This document shows positions 11,159-24,005 of a stretch of 64,000 bases of DNA, piece by piece. The stretch is taken from contig OZ025253.1 in assembly GCA_964019135.1 (NCBI GenBank), positions 32,786,548 to 32,850,547 of the forward strand. Direction: 5' to 3'. The notes under the pieces are model-generated. The model was not told the origin of the DNA. It was given only the letters and a program-made list of their open reading frames with translations, and did no database searches. This stretch comes from Arenicola marina (lineage: Eukaryota; Annelida; Polychaeta; Arenicolidae). The first letter of the stretch is position 1, and each line of letters starts with the position of its first letter. The translations under genes and the position numbers were made by a program.

Positions 11159-14100
11159 TTCACTGGCAATTGTACACTTCCGACAACCTCAATGGGTTGG
11201 TCAAGTGATTGTAAGGGCAACTGTGACTGGCTTTGTCTAGTCACTCTAGTTGGTGTCTTATACGACAAACTGAACTCAATCTCAGAGTCTGACGTATCAC
11301 TGAGGTCAACGTCCTTGTTACTTGGTCGTTTGCTAGGCGCGACTGACACCTTTGCGACACTGCCAGACGCAGTGTCAAGTGAACCGATAGGTAATAGCAT
11401 ATTTCTATGCAAAGTCCTAATTTTCCCGCCTTCCTTCCGTACCTTGTATACAGGGATTGCGTCATTGGGCTGTTTTAGCACAATATAGGCCTCATCGGAC
11501 CAGCGATTAGCCAGTTTATGGGGTCCTTCCATCCCAGTCACCTTCACCAGCACCCGATCCCCCGCAGATAACGTTACATTGGTAAGTAATCGACGGGCAT
11601 CATAATTACTTTTCTGTCGGTCTTGTTGCGTATCTATCCGACACGCTGCGACCTTGTACGCGTAATCTAATCGCGCTTTTAACTTGTTGACGTAATCGGT
11701 ATGATACTGGTGGTGAATAGCTTCTTCTTCGCGAACGCCTATAGCAATGTCGACGGGTAGCCGAGGCTGCCTGCCAAACATTAAGAAGAAGGGGGAAAAG
11801 CCAGTGGTATCATTCTTGGTACAGTTATAAGCATATACTAGAGGCGATACGAAGTCCTTCCAATTGTACTTTTGCGTTGGCGATAGAGTACCTAGCATGC
11901 CGAGTAATGTGGCGTTAAATCTCTCAACCTGGCCATTACCCATGGCGTGATAGGGAGTGGTTCTGGACTTCCTGATGTTACACAATTTGCACATTTCAGC
12001 AATGACACGGGACTCAAAATTCCGTCCTTGGTCGCTATGCAGTTTCTCGGGTAGGCCATATGTAGTCACAAACGTCTTAAAAAGAGCATTCGCAGTAGTG
12101 CGAGCCGTCTGGTCTTTAGTCGGGATTGCCATCGCGAAACGCGTAAAATGGTCTGTAATTACCAGTACGTCTTTGACTTTGCCTTTAGACTCCTCTAGTG
12201 ATAAGAAATCCATGCATAGCAGTTCTAGCGGTCGTGTTGTCTTAATGGTGACTAATGGCACCGTTTGCGTCTTGGATTTACGCTTTATGCATGTCATGCA
12301 TCTTTTAATATGATCGTCAGCGTCTCGTGACATGCCAGTCCAGTAATACCGTTGTTGTAAGAGATCAATGATCTTGTCTCGGCCCAAATGACCTATATCA
12401 TCATGTACCCCTCGCAAGGCAGTCCTACGAAAATGATTTGGTAAAATCAGTTGGAAAATCTCCTCCTCGTGGTGAAGACGTTTCCGATATAGCACTCCGT
12501 TTCGGAAGACCAGAGAATCAGAATGGCGTAAGAGAGCTCTTACATTGGGATCAACACTTCCAGTCGTATCTCCTCTCAGAGATTTGATGACAGCTGAAAT
12601 AGCTGGATCCGTCGATTGCCATTTTATCCAATCATTTGCTGTCAATGTCGGTAAAGGGGTAGTTGTTAACTGTTCCACAGCTGATGGGGTCGTTAATAAC
12701 GTTTCTACACTAGGAACACACTGAGAATGACAGATTGCAGACGTCACCTCAGCTGTTATCGTAGACGGCATCCTTGAGAGGGCGTCTGCATCTACGTTAG
12801 ACTTCCCACTTCGATATTTTATTTCAAAGTCAAAGTTAGCGAGGGCAGACAACCATCTATGGCCCGTGGCATCAAGGCGAGCGGTCGTTAGTACATAAGT
12901 CAAGGGGTTATTGTCCGTCATAACGACAAATTTTGATCCGTACAAATAGTCCTTGAACTTATCGGTGACTGCCCACTTTAATGCCAAGAATTCTAGCTTA
13001 TGAGCCGCATAATTCTTCTCTGATGGAGACAGACCTCTACTCGCATATGCTATGACACGGTCAATTCCATCTTGCTCTTGATAAAGTACAGCCCCGAGAC
13101 CTTGCATACTGGCATCGGTGTGCACCTTGAAAGGTAGGTCAAAATTGGCATAGCTGAGAATTGGAGCCGACGTAAGGACCTGTTTCAGTTCCTGAAAAGA
13201 GCGTTGCTGCGCTACATCCCAACAGAACAAAGTCTTTGTTTTGCCCTTCGGGGGTCCTTTTAAGAGATCATACAAGGGTCTCGATATCTTGGCGTACCCC
13301 TTCACAAATCTACGGTAAAAACCGGTAAATCCCAAAAACCTTCTGAGATCTTTGACATCAGCCGGGGCGGGCCAGTCTTTGACCACACTTATTTTCTCGG
13401 GATCAGTGTGTATACCTCGCTCCGAGATAACATGTCCAAGGCATTTTACAGAGCTTTGCAGGAATGAACATTTAGATGGCTTGAGTTTAAGGCCATGTTC
13501 CTGCAATCGCTGGAAGATACGCTCTAGTCTCTGTAAATGCTCTTCGAGCGTAGATGAGTAGACTATAATATCGTCTAGGTACAACAAACATTCTGTGAGA
13601 TGCAAATCACCCATACATTTTTCCATTAGACGCTGGAAGGTAGCCGGGGCATTGGTTAGGCCGAACGGCATGCGGTTAAATTCCCAGAAGCCTAACGGAC
13701 CTGCGGTAAAGGCAGTCTTTTCTTTGTCACGTTCCCTCACTTTCACTTGCCAATATCCAGATTTGAGATCTAAGCAAGAGAAGTAACGGGCTCCTGAGAG
13801 TGCATCTAATGTCTCTTCAATTCTGGGGATTGAATGAGCGTCCTTCACTGTACGGGCATTTAGCTTCCGGTAGTCAATACAAAATCGTAGACTTTTATCT
13901 TTCTTTCTCACTAAAACTACAGGTGAAGCAAATGGACTGTTACTACGTCGGATCACGCCACAATCCAGCATATTACAAAGATGTTCCCGGACTTCCTGAT
14001 ACATATTGGGAGGAACTCTTCTGTATCTTTCCTTGAATGGGACATCATCGTGTAAAAGGATAGGATGCTCGACGGCCACAGTACATCCTAAGTCATTATC

Positions 14101-14409
14101 TGTGGTTGAAAACACATCTTTCCACTTCACTAACAACCGGGCTAAATGTTCCTGGGTATCCACCTTCGAGCTGAACAAAGACAGAAACTCCGAGTCTGGA
14201 TCAGAGTGTTCCGTTGAACCGGAAACTTCCTGCATTTGGGCTGATACAGAGGTGATCGGCTTTGGTACCATGGCAACGGGAGTTAGTTCACACAACGATG
14301 ACTTGGCAGGGATGATTACATCATGCCTCGTCATATTGTGTATCTTGATAGGTATACGCGTACACGTATTAGAATAAGATTCTGTGTGTTGTACTGAAGG
14401 AACAAGCAT
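11159..14409 (-). mobile_element. pol part of the Ty3/Gypsy element: RT, RNase H, integrase
   Basis: Minus-strand frame with, in order, a reverse transcriptase of Ty3/Gypsy type (RKLNARTVKD, SCLDLKSGYWQ, FGLTNAPATFQR, YLDDIIVYS), an RNase H domain (HTDASMQGLGAVLYQ), and an integrase with its N-terminal zinc-binding segment, core (HSDQGRNFES) and a GPY/F-like C-terminal module. The same open frame continues left into R1 as far as 10936, but that extension is repeat sequence, also open in R2, and is not recognisable pol. This part looks whole. Confidence 0.95.
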
Positions 14410-14443
14410 TAGACCTTTGGGTAAGGATTGCGATTTGCCTTCT

Positions 14444-15151
14444 TCAGTCAGTCAGTAGCTTCCCTACATCCCCTGCGCGTACTGAGCCATGAACGGTAAC
14501 TTGCATATTCCCAGGAATAAGAACCTGCTTGAGGCATTTAACTTCCCCGATCGTAGAATCTGGAGAGTCTAAACACTTCCGCGATTGTAACACCCGAGCT
14601 GCTGCTTGCCAGGCATCAGCGCCTGGGGCATCACTGTGTAGTGGACCAAAGTTAAAATCAGGATCAAAGACACGACAAAGTACGTTTGTACCAACAACAA
14701 GCGGAACCTGTCTGTTATATCGAGTCTGATCTACAACAAGTACAGGTGTTAGGATATCAACATGTTGGCCAAATACATCGAATCCCAATTCCAATTCTAC
14801 AACTCCTCTAAAAGCAAGCTGGTGTCCTGCTGCACTCTCAACGTTTAGCAGGGTTGAGACCGGCAAAACATCAAGTTCAGGAAACTGTTCGTCTAGGAAC
14901 GAAGATCCAACTGTGGTAACCTGGGAGCCTGTATCTAAGAGGGACATACAATCCTTACTGTAGACTTTGATCTGTACCTCATTGGCTCCACCGACTAACT
15001 GGGCTCGAGATTCAACTTTCACTGTTGTGGGGCCAGCATTTGTACACCCTCGCTTTCGCCCCTTTGAGAGAGTGTCTGGGAGTTTAAAGAATGGCCTTCT
15101 TTGTGAAAGCGAGCTCTGCATCTGTCTTGTGTGTGTCCAAACCGGGCACAA
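14444..15151 (-). mobile_element. Protease part of the Ty3/Gypsy element
   Basis: Minus-strand frame with a retropepsin-like aspartic protease segment (MSLLDTGSQVTTVG, then a hydrophobic LVVGTNVL stretch). It lies between gag and RT, overlapping the end of gag in another frame, as in many Ty3/Gypsy elements. Confidence 0.85.
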
Positions 15152-16479
15152 CGATCACAACGGATTGAGGGAGGCTTTCTCCGAGGAGAGACTCTACGCT
15201 GCTCAGTGTGTCTATTCTTATTCTCTTCTAGATTTGAGATACGTTTCCCCATATCATCAACTTTCTTCAAGAGAAGATCCATCTTTGTCAAAAGTTCATC
15301 CTGAGTCACACTCTGCTGATAAACTTTAGCCCTAGGTTTACCTGAACATGAAAGTTCATGTTCCACCTGTCTGATTTGTTTGAACAACACATCATAACGT
15401 GACTTGACGTCAAAGTGATGTCTAGTTGCCTCTTTCAATAGGTGATCGCTAAGACCCATCCAGAACTTAGTACGAAGCATTTGGTTACTAGCCTCAACCG
15501 TCAGTTGGTCCCGATCTCTAATTTGAACTAAGAGCTCCTCTAATCGGCAACCCCAAGCTGACACAGTTTCAGCTTCACGTTGCTTTGACGAGTAGAAATC
15601 TTCAAACAACTGTTCCGTGGTGAGCACAATACCAAACACAGAATCAAATTTCTGAAAAATTTCATTCTCAGTAGCGTTTTCGCCCAAGTAACGGAGAACC
15701 CTTGCTGCTGTACCACGGAGGGAGCGACGAATAGCCTGGGGGATGACATGAGGAGGATGTTCTTCATTCAAAAGACATCTAACCTCGTACTTCCATTCAA
15801 AGTAAGACAATTCACCTTTCCCTCCATCTCCCGAAAACAGAGGTATTCTAATTTCCCTTGATGCTGACGGTATTTGGATCACTGGGTTAGAGTGGTGTGG
15901 TGATACATGTACTTGTGCAGGGGGAGTAGCCGTGGACACATACGCGTTGTTTGCCAGTCGTGCTGTATCAGAATGTGTGAACACACGGCTACCGGTATTA
16001 TTCCTATCAGGAGTAACATTTCCGTCAGGTTCCTCAACCCGCGAAGTCTCTGCCACGGTGATCATTTTGTCAATCAGGTGTTGCAAAACATCCGGGGGGA
16101 GGGCCTTTAGCTGCTGTTCTAAGTCCACACACCTAGCTTGGACCCCCTCTGTCTCAGACTTTGGCACCAGAGCCTTCAGTGTAGACTCATGGTCTACCCC
16201 ACAAGCAATGAGAGTTAATTGTCTATCTCTCAATGTTTTTCCAGATATTTCACTCACAGCTTGAGTCACAAGTTCTGTACTATAGAATAAGACAAAAGCT
16301 ACCTGTAGGACACCAGGGTCTGGGGAACCTTTAAATAGCACATGTTCTACATCCCCAATGTGGGAGAAAAGGCATTCTACCTCAGCAATGGCGACATCAT
16401 CTGGCAAACCAGTAATACACACTGACCTCTTGTAAAGAGACATGATCTCCACAAGATGGTAATCCACACAGGGATACAC
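15019..16479 (-). mobile_element. gag part with RRM-like N-terminus, capsid and CCHC knuckle
   Basis: A 486-codon minus-strand frame. Residues ~17-85 look like an RRM-type fold (RSVCITGLPDDVAIAEVECL ... VAFVLFYSTELVTQAV). Residues ~210-360 resemble the PNMA/Arc-type capsid region (IRIPLFSGDG, SYFEWKYEVRCLL). A single CCHC zinc knuckle follows (CDRCARFGHTQDRC). RRM-like N-terminus plus capsid plus knuckle is the plan of vertebrate PNMA proteins, which derive from Ty3/Gypsy gag. Looks whole. Confidence 0.85.
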
Positions 16480-18954
16480 AATTCAATTTCTGTTAAGTGC
16501 TAGTCTTGCTGATCGAAATGTGACCAACTATATCAATCACTGTGACACTGTTCAAAGAAATTCAAAGATTTCTTCAAACAAAAAATACAAATTAAATGTT
16601 CACACTGCGGTACATATAACACATTCAATTGTAAGTTCAAACTCAGATGCACAACTGCCACATTATCACAAGACAAGATTGCATCAAGTTTCTGTACACA
16701 TACGAGATAACATACAATTCATCATGCTACTAGATTTGTATGAAGTGTAGATTGGTACCTGAAATCAGAATTGATCAATAAATCAGGAGTAAATCAGATG
16801 AGAATCTGAAGAAAGAAATTAGAAAGTTCATTTCTAATGTTCCAATCTGAAATAAATTGCAGACAAATGGAAAGGAGATAATAATGAACTCAATCACTTG
16901 GAAAAGTGATATTTATGAAAATGTAGAGGTTGATACAAATGAATATATAACCAATTCCCACAAAACAAGAATAGGAATTGATCAAAAGTACGAAGCAAAT
17001 GATAAGCGCAATTGAACAAGTCAGTTGCGACAAAGAAGAAACCTTCTACATATGGGGTATAAGATAAGATAATGATTGAAAATGATAACTGATCAGTCAC
17101 ATATGAATATATGATCTATGAAAGTTGAGGGTGAAAAATGAAAATGATAGAATATATGATAGGTGCTGTCGATTAAACTTATTAGTTTTAGGCTTAATAT
17201 TAACTAGGATTTCTAAAATATTAATGTAAAGGATATAACTACTTAACTGCAACCACGAAACTTACCAAATATTAAATTATTGCACCTAAATATTAATTAA
17301 ATGTACCACTTGACACAAATATAAACCAACACTGATCTGGTTCAATACAATATCAATAGCAGTCAATAGCAGTCAATGTTAATAATAGTATGAATGCATA
17401 GGCCTATGGCGGTATGACTCATCTAACCAAAATCTAAGTCTATTTAAAAAATATAATCACCAGTGATTGTGTCACCTGATGCTAAATAAAGAAAAATAGT
17501 GTAAATTGAGACACTACTTACACCCAATATTCTAACACATGTCTGCTTTGAAAAGCTGAAAACTCAAACACTGCCACTGTTGCTGTTAGGGGGCCAACCC
17601 ACCAGTCAGCTGTTAGACAAGGTCAAGGTCGTGATGTTAACAAATCTATGGGCGCCCATTCAACACTTAATTACGGATTATAATATTTGCCTTATTATTT
17701 CACCACTTCTACAAGTGGAGCTTAAATATGACACCATGCAAGTACTGAAGCTGAGCGTGATAAATTCCCTTAGAAATAGCCGGCATATAAAGGAATGTAT
17801 CCAGCACAGATTCTGTACAGTTAATACTTTAAATAATGTGGCTCATATATATAATAGATAAATCAAATGGCCATACAACGCTAGCGAAAGTAAATAGTGC
17901 ACTTAATTATATACGTATACCAGAAGCGCTTAAAGTCTCACCATGGTTTATGATGACGATCAGCGACGAGCCGATGCGAGTCGACGACAGGCGACGAGAG
18001 CAGAACGATGCCGACGATCGATACAGGCGAGACGAAAGGTTACGAAGACCTTAGCGATGACAGCCGATGTGTGTTCCACGATCGGTGTGACCGACGTGAA
18101 AAGCCGAACGCGATCAACGTTGAGACGAAGTTGCCGTGGAGAGAGAGCTCACTTGTCCAGTGAGTGCTAGGGCAGGGTCCCCCGGTGATGCCATGTGACT
18201 CGTTGTCGGTGATGCATTGACTCCTCGATGCGGATGAAATTGACCATATGCCACTTGTCGATTCTCAGAATAGCTCACCCTGTTCATGACGCCATTTGTG
18301 ACAGTTGGCGGCCGGCTATGAAAGCAGGCCACCGTCACGAGGAAATGAGAACAACTGAGGTGGCGGTCAAGAGGTTTATTTACCTGTATGGTGAATAAAT
18401 ACAGATAGAACATAAAACAAATGAATGATCAGCCGTTGACGGTCTGTCCACGGCTACGAATAGAGAGGAAGTGAAGTTTATTACACGCTGCTTACATGAG
18501 AACTGTATCGTCACTTATGTGCATAAGACTAATACTATTATATAAACAATAAGATACCGTTTAAACTAGTCTCATAATTATGTAATAATGAACGAGAGTA
18601 TGAGTTGAAAGTGAAATGAAAATGAGAGGCACATACCTGTATGGTGAATAAATACAGATAGAACATAAAACAAATGAATGATCAGCCGTTGACGGTCTGT
18701 CCACGGCTACGAATAGAGAGGAAGTGAAGTAAGTTAGGCTTTCAAACCAGCGTCACATGCCACTTCTCTCTGATGACCAATGAGGGATGAATATGATGTG
18801 ACTGACCAATGAGATGTGGTTATAGCGGGTAGTCATGACTACATGATAACAATTATGGAGTCACCTAGTGAGAGAATGAAACTATGGAAAGCCAATGAAC
18901 TAATGTTATATTGTTATAATGCTATGGAAGACCACTCAAATAATAATCCTGCTA
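16480..18954 (-). mobile_element. Leader / untranslated region between gag and the right repeat
   Basis: About 2.5 kb, AT-rich next to gag and more balanced from ~17900. No coding frame of note. It lies where the 5' untranslated leader would be if the right repeat were the 5' LTR. It contains a 97-bp direct repeat pair at 18381-18730. Confidence 0.5.
18381..18730. repeat. Pair of 97-bp direct repeats in the leader
   Basis: 18381-18477 and 18634-18730 are identical or nearly so: both start TACCTGTATGGTGAATAAAT and end GAGAGGAAGTGAAGT. The 156 bases between them are unrelated. One copy is probably a local duplication; no TG...CA ends. Confidence 0.85.
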
Positions 18955-20022
18955 CAATAGCTAACCGTTGCCATAGCAATAAGACGTTATGACGGTTAAT
19001 TGTTATTTTGGTATCCCCTCCGTGCATTATGGTAAGGAGAATGCCCATGTACCAGTACATTCTTGAAAAACAATGTAAGAGGCGCAAGCCGAGTACATAT
19101 CTTTTCAAGAATGGACTGGTACACGGGTATTCTCTGACTTAAAGTACGGTGAGCCTCACCTGTTCCCCTTAGCGTGAATAAGAGTTCTTTTAAGATGTAC
19201 ATTGCATCTCTCGCTTCCGAAACCAATAAAATAGCTGACTGAAGGCGGTCCATCTTCTATCTTAGAATGATAAACTTGAGTCATAGGTGAGCTAAGCTGA
19301 AACAATGGTTCGCTCTGACATGGAAGAACGTCGGACCCTGCAGCCACGAGTCAGTTTAGTTCATCTATAGATTGCAAGAAGGAAGTCTTGTTTCTCATCA
19401 AGGCGCGTTGGCCACTTTAAATGGCTTATGTTATACAGACTATAGTGGTCATTTGAATGTGGAATATGATACTCAAAGGATATGATATTCAGCGATGTTG
19501 CGATGGTGTTTGAAACAAGTAACACCCAGTGCGTTGTTCATGAATAGGATACGTTTTGCAAACTGAGTTTCGTGGGATTCACGAGAAAGGGAAATAATTT
19601 CTAGTGTGATTATAGGATATAAGGAAATGTCGGTATGTATTTTGCATATGAATTACATATGATCTAAAATTCAGTTTCTAAAAATAGCTTGGGCTTTTCA
19701 TCGAGCGTCAAGCTTCCAGTTCATAATCCATTGTGGTTGTGACCTGTTTCAGAGAAGCTCACTTATTGCTCATGATTGGTATTGACTGCGATTGTCGATT
19801 TCTTTAGAGAAGGACGATTGTTTAACAGAGAAATAGCTTTGTCTTCTTGAGTCAATCGCAATCTATCAGCTCGCTAAAACAGTACATTCGTGAAAAATAA
19901 TGTACAGTTTAGACAATAGGATGACGTCATAGCAGTAGTTTAAGCCATGTAAACTGACACACATGTAATTGAATTTCTTGTATTTACCAATGGGCCAACG
20001 GCCTTTCAGTATTCAATATGAC

Positions 20023-20180
20023 AATAGCGCGAGTTTGCGGGGCGTTAGACAATTTTATTGGCCCGACATCAAGCTGTAGCAGCCCGCCAATTTTCATGAT
20101 CGGATAATGAAAATGAAGGGCTGCTACAGCTTGATGAAGGGCCAATAAAATGCCTAACGCCATGCAAAACTCGCGCTATT
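20023..20180. mobile_element. Foldback MITE in R2, shortened at its centre
   Basis: Counterpart of 7608-7790: the same AATAGCGCGAGTTT start and inverted end, but about 25 bases are missing from the loop. Confidence 0.8.
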
Positions 20181-20438
20181 ACTATTATTACGAGCTTAAT
20201 TTAAATTTAAGGCGTTGACTTGTCTCTGCTTCTTTGGTTTAATTTCCGCATGCAACGACCAAAGTAAAACATTTTGGGACTGACTGCCCGCAAAGCCTTT
20301 CCACATATAGTTTGCCAGTGGCCTTTGTGATACTATAGATCGTTGTTAAGAAACATGTTAAGCAACATGGCACGTGCAACTAGGAAACTAGTCATGGAAG
20401 CGGGCCATTTAAAGCTATAACTACAATTTTTTGGTGCG

Positions 20439-20910
20439 TGACGTCATGTTTCATTGTTCTACGCAGCGTCGCTATGACAACGATTGTCGATTGCATGGGC
20501 AGCAGGGCGGTTTGGGTCAGAATACAGCATTTTAGCGGCCTTCAGATGTAATGCTATTGTACTAGTTAACATGCCCACCAACTCGTACTAATAAAGGCAT
20601 ATTTCACGTTGCCATAGTGACTTTGCGTATGACAATGATACACGACGTCACACACAAAAAAACAAGAAGCCATCGACAGGACGGGCAGATAATGAAAATG
20701 ATTAAGAGTTGATATGATCGTGTTAACTGATACAATAGCGCGGGATCTCAAAGCGACTAAAATCCTTTATTACGAGTTTATGATCATGTTAACCAGTAAA
20801 ATACCATTAAATCTGAAGGCCGCTAAAATCCTGTAATCTGACCCAAACCGCCCTTTGGCCTTTTAAATAGACACTCGTTGTCATGGCGTAGAACAATTAA
20901 ATATGACGTC
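20439..20910. mobile_element. TIR MITE in R2
   Basis: Counterpart of 8049-8520, same length and ends, with only scattered substitutions (for example CTATGACAACG for CTATGGCAACG). Confidence 0.75.
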
Positions 20911-21427
20911 TCAGACAAAAACATGTGGTTATTATCATTGTTCTATGCAATGTGATTGTGGGTATCGATTAATTACACGATCATCAACTCGTTGGCTCTT
21001 CATCAAACTGTAGCAGCGCTGCATCTTTCTAAGCATAGGATAATGAAACATGACGCTGAAGGATGTCGAACCAATAAAATTTCCTAACGCTTCACCACCT
21101 CGCGCTCTTGTTATATTTTCGTACGCCGTTAAGTATGAATCTCAAGAGGTACGGCCCAGTTTGTTGAATGTATATCGTATCTATCTGTAGATGTAGAATA
21201 AACTTCAGTTTTTTAAATGAGGTTATATCTAAACGCATCATCGGTTGAAGCGCCACTGATACAATATAATGGTTAGGCACATTGTTTAGACAGATTGAGG
21301 TCAGTCTGCGAACACTGTGGCAAGTCGGGAAAGTAAGTAACTTAATTGGTTTGGGTAGGACGCCTGACCTCTGCAGGTCATCACATCGCGGCAATGGACA
21401 TGGTCAATGACAGTAGAGGAGCCATGT

Positions 21428-21576
21428 CCCAGGCAGTAGTCCCCTCCTCTTTGCGAAGATAGACCTCGGATCATCCTGCACAGGCGGGACTCGAACCACG
21501 CACCGGCCGCTTGGGCTGGCTCAGCATAGGATTCTCTACCATGACGGAACTCACTACCTTCAAGGCCTCGAATTAG
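21428..21576 (-). mobile_element. tRNA-derived SINE, type B, in R2
   Basis: Counterpart of 9034-9185; B box GTGGTTCGAGTCCCGCC on the minus strand. Confidence 0.6.
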
Positions 21577-21660
21577 ATAAAAGTTACAAAATACCAGGAT
21601 TATGTAGTTGGCGTTGTACCTCTCGTTGCCGGAACGAACAGTTTGATTGGCTGGTTTATA

Positions 21661-21908
21661 GTCAGGACGCTTTACCTTTTTAACCAATTTTGGCCATATC
21701 GCGTCAGTGGGAGAAGCAAGGGAGGGTGAAGCCGTGTCCCCGGGGGAAACCCCTTACTCTTTACAAACGATATGGAATCTTTATCCTGCGACCACACAGA
21801 CATGGTCACAACGGGGCGCGAACCACTGATCCACGTGCCGTTAGGTTCTGAGGTGGCCAGAGTACTCGAGGTGAGCGCTCTAACCCACTGAGCTATCGAG
21901 GCGGCCCC
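21661..21908 (-). mobile_element. tRNA-derived SINE, type A, with intact head, in R2
   Basis: Minus-strand copy with both promoter boxes: A box TAGCTCAGTGGGTTAGAGCG and B box GTGGTTCGCGCCCC, followed by the family's conserved GTCGCAGGATAAAGAT block and tail. It is the best reference copy in this window, since R1 lacks the A-box end. Confidence 0.75.
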
Positions 21909-22761
21909 TCGAAGGTTTTTAAGCGACCACTCCTACAGCTCATGTATTGGACTATATTCGCTCCAGCAGTGACTGTTTTTATAAAATCGAATATTAGGAG
22001 TGATCAGTCAAATTCGCTTAATTCTTAGCGTTAGTCGACCAAGTGGTGAAATAAGCACACGGTAAAGCTTTTTATATATAGAATTTGACATTTTTTATTA
22101 GACAAGTTTCATTTAGGAATGAAACACAAACGTGGGTTTCTTGTACAACAGTCATGAGACGAATCGCTCGCAATCAAAAATAACGCACAATACAACATAC
22201 AGGACGATACATTCACTAGATGGCAGCACTCGCTGGCCAGCCGACCACTTATATACACTATCGCTAGATGGCAGCACTTGCTGGTAGGCCAACCACGTAT
22301 ATACATACACTAAGGAACCCCGTTTACCAAAGTCACACCCCTGCTGATCCAACCACCCGGCATTATCTACACAGAAGATTACCCGCTGCACTCATCCTCG
22401 TCCCAACAATATCATTTATATCGAGAATACTAGTAACTTTCATTAAACCAAATCTCACTTATTTGAACCAGATACGCCCCGATATTTTACGCCAACTCGA
22501 TAAAGGTTGGCTTACTTATTACACGGGAGTTTACAGCGAACCTGTCGATAATGTCTGTGTTTATATTGCAAATATTCCAAGCACACTGGCGAAGACGTGG
22601 ATGCCATACACGCTTGGAAAATGAAACGAGTTCGCGTGACGATTTGGCTTCAGAACAGCAACACCCAACACAACTGAACACCGCGGGATGATTGGCGGTA
22701 ACGGGAAACACAGTAAGAAGGTCTCCATTACCGTAGTTGTGTTGAAAAAAAGCCAAAGCTT

Positions 22762-22985
22762 TACCTCGGTATCGAGCAGCTACGGTAAGCCATCAATAAT
22801 GGTAGCCGTGGCGCTAAATCGAGCAACTACGGTAACCATCAATAATGGTAACTGCGGCGCTTAATCGGGCAGTTACGGTAACCATTGACAATGGTAGCTG
22901 CGGCCCTTACTCGAGGAACTACGGTACCCATTGATAATGGCAACTGCGGCGCTTAATCCAGCAAATACCGTAACCATTATGGTCA
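22762..22985. repeat. 45-bp tandem array in R2, about 5 units
   Basis: Counterpart of 10345-10565, same unit and copy number. Confidence 0.8.
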
Positions 22986-23878
22986 CTTCTCGGATGACAA
23001 ACTGCCTGTCTGTATATATATTTATATAGTAGACCGTGTTACGAAGCCTCATACTAATACTCAGACAAAAAAACACTTAATGATAACTTATGATCACGCA
23101 AATAATGATATGGTCGCCAATTCCATCGGCGACGGTCCATTTAACTGTGAAGAGAGTCCACTTTGTACAGAACCAATGACGAATATTAATATTAATAATA
23201 AAAAATACCTCTGCTGCTCCTGTGTGATTTTGCTAGATAGATATGTATATATACACAAACACTCATGCCAGGCATTTCCTGGTTCACACTGGTGTCGACA
23301 CTACCAGTCTTATATACATATGTACACGTTGCCATGACAACGAAGGGAGGCTTATTCAGTCTGCATGCATAGTGTGGCAGGCTGCATATGACAATGAGGA
23401 AAGCAAGACCAGCGTGAGTGGGGGGGAGGGGGGCAAGGAGGGGGAGGAGAGGGGTCTGGGTGCGGAGAGGGGGTGGATATATAGAGTACGTATAATTCTG
23501 AAGTGCCAGAACATCAGCATTTCGCAGTCGCGTGGACAATTTCGCAAAGCGTAGTTCAGTTTCCTCCCGCGGTGAGGCGCCACTGCTTGTGCTTTCTGGG
23601 TATTATGTTAGCCTTTGTTTTGGCCCGACGTCAAGATGACGTCACCGCACGACAACAAACTTTTCAGGAAAAGGAAACTCTATATATATATTGATGAGAA
23701 AATACACAGTTTCTGGCAGTAATTTAGATTGAGGCTCATTCCTAGGATACCATGCTATGCCACTCAACTGAAAAACGAGTAGTTGCCTCTGAACTACAAG
23801 AGCCATCGACTGCATATACGTGTGATTGCAACATCTGTCATCATATAATAATGAAAGCTAATGGTACTGTTAATATCA

Positions 23879-24005
23879 GTGGCCTATTTCACGTACATGG
23901 TTTAGCCGGCTACGGGGCTTAGTCGGCTAAAATCGCCCACCATTTACATGGTAACTTTCGTCGACAAGGGCCCCGTAGTCAGCTGAACTGCGTCCGTGAA
24001 ATCCA
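23879..24005. mobile_element. Short MITE, ends GGCCTATTTCACG / CGTGAAAT
   Basis: Imperfect palindrome of ~127 bp: GGCCTATTTCACGTACATGG, TTAGCCGGCTACGGGGC and ATCGCCCACCATTTACATGG are answered by GCCCCGTAGTC and GTCCGTGAAAT. The same element recurs at 26851-26979, and in parts at 49261-49305 and 63861-63954. Confidence 0.8.

Larger units (their letters stand above)
6494..23571 (-). mobile_element. Ty3/Gypsy retroelement with PNMA-like gag, flanked by 4.65-kb direct repeats
   Basis: Composite of left repeat (6494-11158), minus-strand pol, protease and gag (11159-16479), leader (16480-18954) and right repeat (18955-23571). The order, read on the minus strand, is that of a Ty3/Gypsy element: long repeat, leader, gag, protease, RT-RNase H-integrase, long repeat. 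The body looks close to whole, with few if any breaks, and its parts lie in more than one frame, as is usual for the family. If the direct repeats are LTRs, their ~1-2% difference by eye implies a fairly young insertion. They are, however, unusually long, lack TG...CA ends, and I found no polypurine tract or target-site duplication. The boundaries given are therefore those of the repeat-body-repeat structure, not a proven element. Confidence 0.7.
18955..23571. repeat. Right copy (R2) of the 4.65-kb direct repeat
   Basis: Direct repeat of 6494-11158 with a few point differences per hundred bases in its first ~450 bases and fewer after that, plus three indels of roughly 25-50 bp. It holds the same nested elements in the same places. 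It abuts the retroelement leader on the left and unrelated DNA on the right. Confidence 0.9.

Noticed and set aside
6494-23571. Calling R1 and R2 plain LTRs
   Set aside because: Ends are not TG...CA, no target duplication or polypurine tract was seen, and the length is extreme. Kept as an open question.
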